Shown: one piece after another, positions 16,244 to 25,274 of the stretch | Position numbering within the stretch: position 1 is the first letter of the stretch | Layout of the letters: every line of letters begins with the position of its first letter | NCBI RefSeq assembly: GCF_036840915.1 | Contig: NZ_CP085725.1 | Coordinates: 2,852,001-2,916,000 of the forward strand | Direction: 5' to 3' | DNA length: 64,000 bases | From: Flavobacterium hankyongi | GTDB taxonomy: Bacteria > Bacteroidota > Bacteroidia > Flavobacteriales > Flavobacteriaceae | Notes under the pieces: model-generated | Told to the model about the DNA's origin: nothing | The model's database searches: none | The model's input: the letters and a program-made list of their open reading frames with translations, nothing else | Position numbers and translations under genes: made by a program

Positions 16244-16251
16244 CAAATATA
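16244..16251 (-). promoter_or_regulatory. -7 element of the T9SS cargo gene
   Basis: TATATTTG on the minus strand. An inverted repeat ATTTCTTT-N6-AAAGAAAT (16259-16280) occupies the position of the -33 region. Confidence 0.45.
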
Positions 16252-16312
16252 ACAAGTAATTTCTTTGTTGAGAAAGAAATAATGTAAATAAATTATTAAA
16301 ATTTATGTTTAA

Positions 16313-16654
16313 TTACTTGATAATTAATTTTCGGGTAGCACGCAAATCACCTTCTTTTATCTTGATAATGTAAACGCCTGAGGATAATGAAGAAACATTT
16401 AACTCTTTTGAGTTTATGGTAACTTGCATTACTTTTTTGCCCAGTACATCAAAAATTTCAATTTCTTTTGGTGCTAAAGATTTTGATGAAATATAAACAC
16501 GATCACCTCCCGTGGGATTAGGGTAGATGTTTAAATTTTCGAAAGGTTGTTCTTGGAATTTAGAAGTCAATGCAGAATCCTTACCCTCTTGAGCATTAAC
16601 GCTCAAAGAAAATAGGAATAACAAGGATGTAATATAAAAGTATTTTTTCTTCAT
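16313..16654 (-). CDS. sorting-domain-only exported protein (T9SS type A)
   Basis: The protein is 113 aa: a signal peptide (1-21, ending 'LSVNAQ'), a linker of about 18 residues, then essentially only a type A T9SS sorting domain. 'LNIYPNPTGG' (YPNP at 44-47), 'EIEIFDVLGKKVM', 'SSGVYIIKIKEGD' and the C-terminal 'TRKLIIK' are all present. No cargo domain is visible. The gene sits between a full-length T9SS cargo and a surface lipoprotein. Possible explanations are a remnant of a larger gene, a decoy or regulator of the secretion system, or a small structural surface protein. The frame is clean, so it is not obviously a pseudogene. Confidence 0.75.
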   Translation of the reverse strand: MKKKYFYITSLLFLFSLSVNAQEGKDSALTSKFQEQPFENLNIYPNPTGGDRVYISSKSLAPKEIEIFDVLGKKVMQVTINSKELNVSSLSSGVYIIKIKEGDLRATRKLIIK

Positions 16655-16704
16655 TGATTTCTTTATTCTAGTAAAGATAATAAATTATTTTCAAATTTAA
16701 TACC

Positions 16705-16740
16705 AAAAAAAATGTCTCAAGAGAACTTGAGACATTTTTT
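16705..16740 (-). terminator. terminator after the beta-helix lipoprotein gene
   Basis: Stem AAAAAATGTCTCAAG / CTTGAGACATTTTTT around AGAA. T runs on both strands make it potentially bidirectional. Confidence 0.88.
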
Positions 16741-16760
16741 GTATTTATTTAACAATATTG

Positions 16761-17969
16761 TTATTGTATTAAGTTAACACCATTTACTGTTGACCAATTA
16801 CCACTAACTAAAGATGCTCCAGTGGCAGTAGTTGTTTTGTTCCAGTTTGAAGTTGGGTTAAAACTTGATGATGATAATGTGAATGTTGCAGCTCCCGAGA
16901 TAAAATCATTATCAGTATTTGTAACTTTAACATTTGTAAGTTTGATTTTTCCTCCAGCCACTTGGTGGTCATATGTGGTTTTGTCTAATACTTGAATTGC
17001 ACCACCATTCCATGGAGTTGATCCAGTTTGATTTTTGTATCCATCGATAACAATATTGCTGTAATCTCCATTACCTTCTTTTTTAAATTGGATTGCGTCC
17101 AATTGGATTTCACTTTGGGCCTCTGTTACTGTACCAGCAGCTCTTTTTAAAGTGATGCCTACAATTTTGGGCCAAAAGTTATTATCAACACTTTTTGATT
17201 CAATTTCCATACCATAATTCCCTGTTCCTACTTGGTAAGCATACCAGTTTGTGTTGTCTTGACCTCTCCAGCCATCTTGCCAGTCAAAAGAATCATCTTT
17301 ATTTCCGTAAGAAATTAAGTTTTTAGCGCTTACAGTTCCTCCGTAAAATTCGAAACCATCATCATTACCCATGTATGATACTAAATTTTCTAAAACTGTT
17401 CCAGAACCTACTGAGTAAAAAGAAAATCCGTTATGTTCTTTACTGTTTGTAGTAATTACTTGTCCTGCATACTCAACACGAACATATTTTAATGAACCAC
17501 CATTGTGAGTAGCATTAGAACCACCATAAATTGATCCAGTTCCATCTTCAGACGTCGCTGTTTGTGGAGCAGGATTAGATGCAGAATTCACAATAGGAGC
17601 ATCTCCATACATAATGATTCCTGCCCATGATCCTGGTACTTTAGATTTTTCTGTAAATACAATTGGTTCAGCTGCTGTACCATTAGCAATTAACTTTCCT
17701 CCGTTTAATACAATTAAACCGTTTTCACCTGTAGACTTATCTGCAGTAATTGTACATCCAGGTTCAAAAGTTACTGTTACGCCGCTTTGGATTTTTACCA
17801 TTCCTTTCAGAGTGTAGTTTCCATAAGCATAAGTTACATTTGAAGATATATTACCTGTTATTTCTCCAACAGCAGGAGTTTTTGCTCCTGATCCATCTTC
17901 GTCGTCATCGTTAGAACATCCTGTGAAGATTGTTGCCATTATAGCTAGGCAAAATGCTAATTTTTTCAT
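16761..17969 (-). CDS. surface lipoprotein with right-handed beta-helix repeats
   Basis: The protein is 402 aa from the ATG at 17969. The lipobox 'TIFTGC' puts the lipidated Cys at 18, followed by the acidic 'SNDDDED', which fits the Bacteroidota lipoprotein export signal for the cell surface. The body is a series of short beta-strands with Gly/Asn turns ('GLIVLNGGKLIANGT', 'LENLVSYMGNDDGFEFYGG', 'AKNLISYGNKDDSFDW'), typical of a parallel beta-helix. Homologues are often annotated, wrongly in my view, as multidrug transporters. It lies downstream of the TonB-dependent receptor but is separated from it by a strong hairpin and has its own TAGCTTTG box. A substrate-binding partner role is inferred. 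Confidence 0.78.
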   Translation of the reverse strand: MKKLAFCLAIMATIFTGCSNDDDEDGSGAKTPAVGEITGNISSNVTYAYGNYTLKGMVKIQSGVTVTFEPGCTITADKSTGENGLIVLNGGKLIANGTAAEPIVFTEKSKVPGSWAGIIMYGDAPIVNSASNPAPQTATSEDGTGSIYGGSNATHNGGSLKYVRVEYAGQVITTNSKEHNGFSFYSVGSGTVLENLVSYMGNDDGFEFYGGTVSAKNLISYGNKDDSFDWQDGWRGQDNTNWYAYQVGTGNYGMEIESKSVDNNFWPKIVGITLKRAAGTVTEAQSEIQLDAIQFKKEGNGDYSNIVIDGYKNQTGSTPWNGGAIQVLDKTTYDHQVAGGKIKLTNVKVTNTDNDFISGAATFTLSSSSFNPTSNWNKTTTATGASLVSGNWSTVNGVNLIQ

Positions 17970-17998
17970 GATTATAAGTTTTCGTGTTATTTGTGAGA

Positions 17999-18006
17999 CA
18001 AAGCTA
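17999..18006 (-). promoter_or_regulatory. -7 element of the beta-helix lipoprotein gene
   Basis: TAGCTTTG on the minus strand, 29 bases before the ATG at 17969. The nearest TTTG (18036-18033) is 26 bases upstream, slightly too far, and lies within the hairpin at 18013-18060. Confidence 0.45.
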
Positions 18007-18012
18007 AATTTT

Positions 18013-18060
18013 AAAAACCTTACTATTCTAACCAAATGGTTATCAAATAGTAAGGTTTTT
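18013..18060 (-). terminator. long hairpin between receptor and lipoprotein genes
   Basis: A perfect 15-bp stem, AAAAACCTTACTATT (18013-18027) with AATAGTAAGGTTTTT (18046-18060). An inner AACCA/TGGTT pairing and a T run follow on the minus strand. It acts as a terminator or attenuator downstream of the TonB-dependent receptor. Confidence 0.85.
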
Positions 18061-18096
18061 GATAAGTTTGTGTTTATAAATCGTTAAGTGATTTTC

Positions 18097-20895
18097 TTAG
18101 AAAGTATAAGATAAATTGGCAGAAAAACCAACTCCTTTTTTGTATGATTTCACCGTTAAATCGCTTTCAGAAATTTGGATTCTGCTTTTATCACCCATTT
18201 GGATTTTATAGGTTGGATTTAAAATGTTTTCTGCAGAAAGTTTGATATCCCATTTGTCAGATATTTTATTTCCCCATATAAAATCTAGTTTATTAAAAGG
18301 CATTTCATAGTAGTTGTCAAGTTTATTTGTACCAACAGCATAGATGCGTTTGCTGTATGCGTTGAAAACTAAAGTCATTGTGTTTTTCCAGTCTTTACTG
18401 AATTCAGATTCGTATTTTAAATCAGCGTTAATAATCCATGGTGAAGCACCTTGTAATTTTCTTGAAGGATTAGAATCTACAGCAATAGTTTCTGGACTTT
18501 GTAAACCATCCTTAACTTTTTCGATTTCTACTTTAGAATACATTAATGAAGTGTTCATTCCAAAAGAGAAATTAGATAATACACTCGATATTCTTTCTAA
18601 TTGTACCAAGAATTCTAATTCAGCTCCATAAAGAGTAGCTTTTTTAGAGTTATTATAAGTAATGATTTGACCACCACTTCCAGCAGATGGAGAGAATAAC
18701 CTTTCAATTGGATTCTGAATAAATTTTGAGAATCCTGTAATAGTAACCATCTCTTTTGATGATGGGAACCACTCATATTTTAAATCAAAATTATAATTGT
18801 CACTATTTTTTGCTTTTCGATTACCATTTTCTATTGTGCCGTCTGGGTTAACAAATTCTAATGGGTAAGATTCCATAATTACAGGTTTTGTAATTGTTTT
18901 TGACCCTGCGAAACGTACATTTGAGTTGTCATTTAGTTTGTACTTTGCGTTAAGAGAAGGTAAAAAATTGATTTTGTCTAATTTGTCTTTCTTGTATGGT
19001 TCATCAAAACTACCAGCATCTTTATATTTTGTTTCACGATTTGTTTGCTCTACTCTTGCACCTAGATTTAAGTCGATTCTTTCTCCAAATTTAAAAGCAC
19101 CATCAATATATCCAGCGTTTACGAATTCTAATAATTTAGGTTTGTATGTTGCGTTTGTTCCTTCTTTATAAGTAAAGTTCCCATTTTCTAATTCCGAAGT
19201 TAATGTTGCGTCAGGTTCGTTAGTGTTCAAAATGACAGAATTTGAAGCCATGTTTTGAGAAATTAAGAATCTGAATTTAGATTGCATTTGATTAACATAG
19301 CCGTTGTAACCAATAGTTAATTTATTTGCTTTCTCTAAATCTTCGTTTCCAAATTTCCAACTGTATTCTGCCATTCCAGATAAGTAATGTTTACCATCAA
19401 AGTCTAAATATTGTCTAAATAAACTGTTTCCAGTATATGTGATTGAGGTGTGATCTTCATCAATTTTAGCCCCTTTGAATGATTTACGATCAGGCAATTC
19501 GTAGTTTGAAGTTGAATAAGAAACACCAGCTTTAACTGTATGCTTTTCATCTTTAGTTAACTTGTAATTTCCAAAAAGTTGAGTGTTTAAGTAACTTGTT
19601 TCTTGTAATTCATTTAGTCTTATGAATGAATTTGTAATATTAGCCTGGCCATTTGTAGATCCCAATTGATCTTGAATCATATTTTGTGTGGTTTTCAAAT
19701 AAAAAGTATTTGAAGTAACATTTAAACGATTGTTTTTAAAGTTTAAAACAGCTAAAGCAGATGAGTTAGTTAAATATTTATAAGAGGTTGTTCTTAAATT
19801 ATTATCGTAATTATCTTGTCCTGGATTAAAAAAGCGATCAACTCCCTCTCTAACTTGGTATTTATTGTCAAAATTTACCGAAAGTAAATAACTTAAAGTA
19901 TTATGGTCTCCAATTGAAAATTTATCAGAATTTAAAATGCTAAAGCTTGTGTTTAGTGGAGATTTATCTTTTTTAACATCAAAACCAGAGCCAAATCCAG
20001 TTAATGCTTCACTTGGTCTTAATTCATAATTTGCAGGCTTGCTTCCTACTACAGTTGGAATATTTCTTTCATTTCCAGAAAAACCGAAGAAGTCTCCTGT
20101 TGAAGTTGCGTCTTTAGAAATCAAAAAGTCATTTAAGTTGTTTCCTGTAGTATATCCAGCACCAAAACTAATTTTAGTTTGTCCTTTTGTTGGATTTGCA
20201 GTTAAAATGTTAAAAGTTCCTCCAGCAAAATCACCATAAATATTAGTGTTGAAAGTTTTATATGTTTCAATAATGCTTACAATGTCAGTACTGAAAATAT
20301 CAAGTGGGATAATTTTTTTAAATGGATTGTTTGATGGAACTGCAAGACCATTAATCAAAAGGTTGTTATATCTGTCTTCTAGTCCGCGAACAAATAATCC
20401 ACGTCCGTCAACTTTAGAAATACCTGTAATTTTTGTTAATCCTTCTTCAACATCACTTACTCCTTTACGTGACATTTCTTGTGCACCTATACTTTGTTTA
20501 ATTTCAACAGCTTTTTTTTGTTCTAGTAATAAAGCTGTTTCTTTTTCACGACTTACAGTTGCTTTAACCAAAACGTCTTCCATAGTTACACTTCCTGAGC
20601 CTAATATTTGGTTGACTACTTTGTTTTCACCTTCGTTTACTGTGAAGGTAATTTCTTTAGATTCGTATCCTAAAAAGCTGAATACTATAGTATGTGTTCC
20701 TGGAGTTACTTCGATTGCATATTTACCGTCAATATCAGTTGATGCTCCTAGTGTAGTTCCTTTTATACTTATGTTGGCAAAAGGAAGAGGTTCTCCTTTT
20801 AAATCTTTATCTGAAACAATTCCCGAAACAGAAGTTTTTTGGGCAAATGTTATTAAAGAGAATAATAAGAATAAAATGGTTAATCTGGTTCTCAT
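18097..20895 (-). CDS. TonB-dependent outer-membrane receptor
   Basis: The protein is 932 aa: a signal peptide (about 1-18, 'LFSLITFAQ'), a carboxypeptidase-regulatory-like domain (about 20-105, 'VSGIVSDKDLKGEPLPFANI'), a plug (about 115-235 with 'GVSDVEEGLTKITGISKVDG' and 'RGLFVRGLEDRYNNLLINGL') and a 22-strand barrel ending in the aromatic C-terminus 'FSANLSYTF'. It imports a ligand across the outer membrane using TonB energy. No SusD partner is present. The partner may be the beta-helix lipoprotein downstream. The adjacent PhoB/PhoR-like pair raises the possibility of control by phosphate or another starvation signal, which is only inference. The ligand is unknown. Confidence 0.92.
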   Translation of the reverse strand: MRTRLTILFLLFSLITFAQKTSVSGIVSDKDLKGEPLPFANISIKGTTLGASTDIDGKYAIEVTPGTHTIVFSFLGYESKEITFTVNEGENKVVNQILGSGSVTMEDVLVKATVSREKETALLLEQKKAVEIKQSIGAQEMSRKGVSDVEEGLTKITGISKVDGRGLFVRGLEDRYNNLLINGLAVPSNNPFKKIIPLDIFSTDIVSIIETYKTFNTNIYGDFAGGTFNILTANPTKGQTKISFGAGYTTGNNLNDFLISKDATSTGDFFGFSGNERNIPTVVGSKPANYELRPSEALTGFGSGFDVKKDKSPLNTSFSILNSDKFSIGDHNTLSYLLSVNFDNKYQVREGVDRFFNPGQDNYDNNLRTTSYKYLTNSSALAVLNFKNNRLNVTSNTFYLKTTQNMIQDQLGSTNGQANITNSFIRLNELQETSYLNTQLFGNYKLTKDEKHTVKAGVSYSTSNYELPDRKSFKGAKIDEDHTSITYTGNSLFRQYLDFDGKHYLSGMAEYSWKFGNEDLEKANKLTIGYNGYVNQMQSKFRFLISQNMASNSVILNTNEPDATLTSELENGNFTYKEGTNATYKPKLLEFVNAGYIDGAFKFGERIDLNLGARVEQTNRETKYKDAGSFDEPYKKDKLDKINFLPSLNAKYKLNDNSNVRFAGSKTITKPVIMESYPLEFVNPDGTIENGNRKAKNSDNYNFDLKYEWFPSSKEMVTITGFSKFIQNPIERLFSPSAGSGGQIITYNNSKKATLYGAELEFLVQLERISSVLSNFSFGMNTSLMYSKVEIEKVKDGLQSPETIAVDSNPSRKLQGASPWIINADLKYESEFSKDWKNTMTLVFNAYSKRIYAVGTNKLDNYYEMPFNKLDFIWGNKISDKWDIKLSAENILNPTYKIQMGDKSRIQISESDLTVKSYKKGVGFSANLSYTF

Positions 20896-21076
20896 TTGTT
20901 GTGTGTTTTAATTTTGTGCAAAGGAATAAGGGAAATGTAAAGTCTGTGTTAGTTACAAGTTACCTTTTGGTTTTTATTATGTTAGGTAATTGTTATCATA
21001 TTAAATTTGTGTAACTTTAAAAAAATCACTTATTTTATATATACTTTTACGACGCAAAAACCAGACAATACCTCGT

Positions 21077-21760
21077 ATGAAGAAGAAAGATATTAAGATC
21101 TTGTTAGTTGATGACGAAGCCGATATTCTAGAAATTGTTGGCTACAATTTATCTCAGGAAGGATACCAAATCTTTACAGCAGAAAATGGCAAAAAAGCCG
21201 TAGAAAAAGCAAAAAAGCATCACCCACATCTTATAATAATGGACGTAATGATGCCTGAAATGGATGGAATGGAAGCTTGTGAAAATATTAGAAAAATACC
21301 TGAATTAAGTCAAACAATAATTACTTTTTTAACAGCTAGAAATGAAGATTATTCATTAGTAGCAGGATTTGATGCAGGTGCAGACGATTATATTTCTAAA
21401 CCAATAAAGCCAAAAGTATTAGTAAGTAAAGTAAAAGCATTATTAAGAAGATTGAAAGAAGAACAAAGTTCGTCTGAAAATCTTAACGTTGGAGGAATTG
21501 AAATAAATAGAGAGGAATATAAAATTCATAAAGATGGTGAAGAAATAATTTTACCCAGAAAAGAATTTGAATTGTTCTATTTATTAGCTTCAAAACCTGG
21601 GAAAGTATTTAAAAGAGAAGAAATTCTTGATAAAGTATGGGGTAATGAAGTTGTGGTTGGAGGTAGAACTATCGATGTTCATATTAGAAAACTACGTGAA
21701 AAAATAGGAGAAGAGTTATTTAAAACCATCAAAGGAGTAGGTTATAAATTTGAATTTTAA
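21077..21760 (+). CDS. OmpR/PhoB-family response regulator
   Basis: The protein is 227 aa. The receiver domain has acidic pair Asp12/Asp13, phospho-acceptor Asp56 ('LIIMDVMMPEMDG') and Lys108 ('YISKPIKP'). A winged-helix DNA-binding domain from about 135 has 'PRKEFELFYLLASKPGKVFKR' and 'RTIDVHIRKLREKIG'. It is divergent from the TonB-dependent receptor. Its stop overlaps the start of the histidine kinase by one base, so the pair is translationally coupled. The closest relatives by look are PhoB-type regulators. The signal is not known. Confidence 0.93.
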   Translation: MKKKDIKILLVDDEADILEIVGYNLSQEGYQIFTAENGKKAVEKAKKHHPHLIIMDVMMPEMDGMEACENIRKIPELSQTIITFLTARNEDYSLVAGFDAGADDYISKPIKPKVLVSKVKALLRRLKEEQSSSENLNVGGIEINREEYKIHKDGEEIILPRKEFELFYLLASKPGKVFKREEILDKVWGNEVVVGGRTIDVHIRKLREKIGEELFKTIKGVGYKFEF

Positions 21761-22818
21761 TGAGTATAAGTTTTAAGAAAACATATAAGTTTGCTGTAAA
21801 ATCTGCATTATATATTTCATTGTTTTCTGTTGGATTTATATCTATTTTAAGTTATTTTTTCTTCGAAATCAACTGGTTTTTCAGTTTAGCTTTTGGAGTT
21901 TCAATTTTTGTTTTTTCGTTTTTCGTTTTACAATATAGAGTGGAACGATTTATTTATAGACGAGTAAAAAAAATATACGACGATATCTCGTTTTTAGATT
22001 CTTCCGAATTCAGAAATCAATCTATTACTACAGATATGGCAACGTTAACCAAGCAGGTTAAAAAGTTTGCTACCGATAAAAAATTGGAGATTGAAATGCT
22101 CAAAGACCGAGAAGAATATCGTCGCGAGTTTTTAGGGAATGTATCTCACGAACTAAAAACCCCTTTGTTTACTGTGCAAGGTTATATTTCAACATTATTA
22201 GATGGGGCACATAAAGATAAAGTATTGAGAAAAAAATATCTTGAAAGAGCCGAAAAAGGAGTTGAACGACTTGTATATATAGTTGAAGATCTAGACATGA
22301 TTGGTAAACTAGAAATGGGAGATGAAAGTTTAGAATTGGTTGAGTTTGACATTGTTGAATTATCTCAAAATGTTATGGATTTATTAGAAATGCAGGCTAA
22401 TAAAAAAGACATCTCACTTAGTTTTGATTCTAAATATTACAGACCAATTTTTGTTTTAGGTGATTACGATAAAATTCAGCAAGTAATGATGAATTTAGTA
22501 ATGAACTCTATAAAATACGGTAAAGAAGGAGGTTCTACCGAAATTGGTATTGAAGATCTAACAAATAATAAAGTCATTGTTAGAATTACTGATAATGGGG
22601 AAGGGATTGAGAAACATAACATACCTCGTTTGTTTGAACGATTTTTCCGAGTTGACAAAAGTGGTGCTCGTGCCGAAGGTGGTTCAGGACTTGGTTTGTC
22701 AATTGTGAAACATATTATAGAAGCCCACGATGAAAAAATTTACGTTGAAAGTAAATTTGGTAAAGGCTCTGAATTTTCTTTTACTCTCGAAAAAGTTGAA
22801 AAAGATTCTTCCAACTAA
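21760..22818 (+). CDS. membrane sensor histidine kinase (PhoR-like)
   Basis: The protein is 352 aa. Two transmembrane helices (about 13-34 and 38-57) lie close together with almost no periplasmic loop. A linker and a HisKA domain follow, with phospho-acceptor His130 ('FLGNVSHELKTPL'), then an ATP-binding domain with 'MNLVMNSIKYG', 'DNGEGI' and 'GGSGLGLSIVKHI'. No PAS domain is seen. The lack of a sensory loop fits PhoR-like or intramembrane-sensing kinases. It is translationally coupled to the response regulator. Its last 38 bases overlap the end of the convergent glycosyltransferase gene. Confidence 0.92.
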   Translation: MSISFKKTYKFAVKSALYISLFSVGFISILSYFFFEINWFFSLAFGVSIFVFSFFVLQYRVERFIYRRVKKIYDDISFLDSSEFRNQSITTDMATLTKQVKKFATDKKLEIEMLKDREEYRREFLGNVSHELKTPLFTVQGYISTLLDGAHKDKVLRKKYLERAEKGVERLVYIVEDLDMIGKLEMGDESLELVEFDIVELSQNVMDLLEMQANKKDISLSFDSKYYRPIFVLGDYDKIQQVMMNLVMNSIKYGKEGGSTEIGIEDLTNNKVIVRITDNGEGIEKHNIPRLFERFFRVDKSGARAEGGSGLGLSIVKHIIEAHDEKIYVESKFGKGSEFSFTLEKVEKDSSN

Positions 22819-23842
22819 CATTGGTCTTGAAATCTTTTAAACCTTTATATAAATCTATTTCAAGTAATTTTTCTGTTTTAAAATCATCTTGTTTGCAATA
22901 AGGAACCAATCCTTCTTTTTTGTACTTTTTAGCTAAATACTCTTGCTCGTATTGACCTGGTGTTGGGATAAAAAAGGCTTTCTTTCCAAGCTGAGCTAAG
23001 TCCATAACTGTAGTATAACCTGATCGACACAATATAATTTCACTTTCATTAAAAGCCTTTTCTAGTTCTGCAGAATTCATATAATTGTAAAAAGTGAATT
23101 GTTCTTTCTCTTCAACGATTTGTTGAGGTTGAATTTTTCCTTTTACAAATAAAATTGATCCTTTATAAGTTTGCAGTTCAAGACTTAATTTTTCTTCTAA
23201 CATTGTTCTTTGAGGTTCCGGTCCTGAAAGAATAACCATTAAATCATATTTTTTATTTAATTGTTTTTTATGCAAACGACTCAGTGGTCCAATGTATTTT
23301 ATCCCATTGTGTTTTGTGTCTAAGTGACCAAGTTTTCCAGTCAGGTTTGGAGTAGAGTCAACGTCAGGAACCCAACATTGATCAAACTTACTAATAATGT
23401 ATTGATGCATTTTACTGGTTAACCAAGTTGTATTTCCAGTCATTACATTAAGTTGATGGGTAATAAATACCGAAGGTACTTTTTTATAACGCACACCTAA
23501 CCTGTTGTCAGAGATGATTCCATCAATGTTATGTTCCTTGCATATTTTTTTTATCAGCTTTTTTTCTTCTAAAATGGCTTCAATCATTTTAGGACTGTTT
23601 GCCAATAGTTTTAGTTTAAAGAATTGGCCGTTTTTTGGATACTCAATGTTGTAAGAAGGCAATTCGACAGTTTGAATATGCGGAAATTCCTTTCGTAATA
23701 AATCTAAAGCAACACCGTCTGAAGCGATTATTGGTGTAAAATGATGAGTTTCTAGTGCTTTTATAATAGGTATACAACGAGTGGCGTGACCTAATCCCCA
23801 GTTTAATGGGGCTACCAAAATTTTTTTTGATGTATTCTCCAA
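22781..23842 (-). CDS. MurG-like glycosyltransferase family protein
   Basis: The protein is 353 aa of the GT-B fold. The N-terminal 'KKILVAPLNWGLGHATRC' (about 6-23) is the hallmark of a family of UDP-sugar glycosyltransferase-like proteins in Bacteroidota. The C-terminal half carries 'LILSGPEPQR'-type and 'ILCRSGYTTVMDLAQLGKKAFFIPTPGQYEQ' motifs (the latter shown only in part), the nucleotide-sugar site. It differs from true MurG and contains no membrane helix. The start is TTG at 23842 because a TAA lies two codons upstream and no ATG is near. It converges with the histidine kinase, with a 38-base overlap. Acceptor unknown. Confidence 0.8.
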   Translation of the reverse strand: MENTSKKILVAPLNWGLGHATRCIPIIKALETHHFTPIIASDGVALDLLRKEFPHIQTVELPSYNIEYPKNGQFFKLKLLANSPKMIEAILEEKKLIKKICKEHNIDGIISDNRLGVRYKKVPSVFITHQLNVMTGNTTWLTSKMHQYIISKFDQCWVPDVDSTPNLTGKLGHLDTKHNGIKYIGPLSRLHKKQLNKKYDLMVILSGPEPQRTMLEEKLSLELQTYKGSILFVKGKIQPQQIVEEKEQFTFYNYMNSAELEKAFNESEIILCRSGYTTVMDLAQLGKKAFFIPTPGQYEQEYLAKKYKKEGLVPYCKQDDFKTEKLLEIDLYKGLKDFKTNVSWKNLFQLFRE

Positions 23843-23939
23843 AGTTTACTGATATGCGATAAATTACATTAAATGTAAAGATAAATGTATTTTCATTGCG
23901 GTATATTTCCTTAATTTTACCAAAATTTTAAGTTTAGTT

Positions 23940-24614
23940 GTGGGAAGTAAGAATAAATTAAAGAGGTTTAAGGAAAACGAAACGTTTAGCAATGTTTTTC
24001 AACCAACAAGAGAAGAAGTAGTTTCAGGGAATTTTCCTTTGAAAGGAAAGTGGAATAAAGATTTTTTCAAAAATGATCATCCCATTATTTTGGAACTTGG
24101 TTGTGGAAAGGGTGAATATACTATTGGTTTAGCAGAAAGAAATTTAGATAAAAACTACATTGGTATTGATGTTAAAGGAGCACGCTTTTGGCGTGGTGCA
24201 AAAACATCAGTTGAAAATGGAATGGATCATGTGGCTTTTGTTAGAACTCAAATTGAGTTAATAGAACATATTTTTGCAGAAAATGAGGTGGATGAAATTT
24301 GGATTACATTCCCAGATCCACAAATAAAATATAAGCGAACCAAACACAGAATGACCAATTCAGAATTTTTGAAATTGTATAAAAGAATTCTGAAACCTAA
24401 CGGTGTAATGAATTTAAAAACAGATTCTGAATTTATGCACGGTTACACTCTTGGATTACTGCATGGAGAAGGGCATGAGGTTGAATATGCAAATCACAAT
24501 GTTTATAAAAATGAAGGGTCGCCAAAAGAAGTAACCGATATTCAAACGTTTTATGAAAAACAATATTTGGAAGTTAACAAGGCAATTACGTATATTCGAT
24601 TTAAAATAAAATAG
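23940..24614 (+). CDS. trmB: tRNA (guanine-N7-)-methyltransferase
   Basis: Methylates N7 of G46 in the tRNA variable loop using SAM. The protein is 224 aa. 'LELGCGKGEY' (51-60) is the SAM-binding motif I, and 'YIGIDVKGARFWRGAK' and the signature 'IWITFPDPQIKYKRTKHRM' follow. 'LKTDSEFM' is also typical. The start is GTG (23940-23942), giving MGSKNKLKRF, which is the usual N-terminus of this family. It begins a short co-directional run with the LysE-type and ATL genes, with gaps of 7 and 11 bases. Confidence 0.95.
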   Translation: MGSKNKLKRFKENETFSNVFQPTREEVVSGNFPLKGKWNKDFFKNDHPIILELGCGKGEYTIGLAERNLDKNYIGIDVKGARFWRGAKTSVENGMDHVAFVRTQIELIEHIFAENEVDEIWITFPDPQIKYKRTKHRMTNSEFLKLYKRILKPNGVMNLKTDSEFMHGYTLGLLHGEGHEVEYANHNVYKNEGSPKEVTDIQTFYEKQYLEVNKAITYIRFKIK

Positions 24615-24621
24615 CATTTAC

Positions 24622-25263
24622 ATGGCTCTAATTTTGCCGTTGTTTTTTGGGTTTTTGACTGCGCTTGTGGGAGTTGCTCCTCCGGGAATTATTAATATGA
24701 CCGCAGCCAGAATTAGCCTCCAAGACGGTAAATCTAGAGCCATGATGTTTACACTTGGAGCCTCAATTGTGGTTCTTGTACAAACATTAGTTGCTGTAAC
24801 CTTCGCTCAATATATTGGAGGTCATAAAGAGGTGGTTGTTTTGTTGCGTGAAATTGGTTTTGGTATTTTTGCAATCCTTACCATTTATTTTATTTTTATA
24901 GCTAAGACTCCTAAAGTCAAGCTAAACGATGAATTGCAGATTAAGAGTAAAAAAAGCCGATTTTTCCTTGGAATGCTTATTTCTGCTATTAATTTTTTCC
25001 CCATACCATATTATGTTTTTGCCAGTATAACCCTTGCTTCTTATGGGTATTTTACATTTGATATTCCTTCGGGATGTTCTTTTGTTATTGGAGTGGTTTT
25101 GGGGAGTTTTACAGTTTTTTATGCCTATATAGCTTATTTTAAAAAAATAGAATCTAAGGCGGTTTATTTGTTGAAAAATATGAACATTATCATGGGGACA
25201 ATAACAGGTGTTGTTTCGGTGTTAACGTTATACAATATCCTTAAGTACTACTATAAATTTTAA
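24622..25263 (+). CDS. LysE-family exporter
   Basis: Inner-membrane protein of 213 aa with about six hydrophobic segments. It carries the LysE/RhtB signature near the N-terminus ('FLTALVGVAPPGIINMTAARI'; the Pro-Pro-Gly turn is typical). Family members export amino acids or similar small molecules. The cytoplasmic loop 'KTPKVKLNDELQIKSKKSR' separates the two halves. It starts 7 bases after trmB and precedes the ATL gene by 11 bases, so all three are probably one transcript. The substrate cannot be deduced. Confidence 0.85.
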   Translation: MALILPLFFGFLTALVGVAPPGIINMTAARISLQDGKSRAMMFTLGASIVVLVQTLVAVTFAQYIGGHKEVVVLLREIGFGIFAILTIYFIFIAKTPKVKLNDELQIKSKKSRFFLGMLISAINFFPIPYYVFASITLASYGYFTFDIPSGCSFVIGVVLGSFTVFYAYIAYFKKIESKAVYLLKNMNIIMGTITGVVSVLTLYNILKYYYKF

Positions 25264-25274
25264 AACTAGTTGTT

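Noticed and set aside
20940..21036. TGTAAC motifs upstream of the TonB-dependent receptor (minus) and of the response regulator (plus), as possible further ECF promoters
   Set aside because: Neither is followed by CGTC at 16-18 bases, so they do not match the pattern at 9996-10081.
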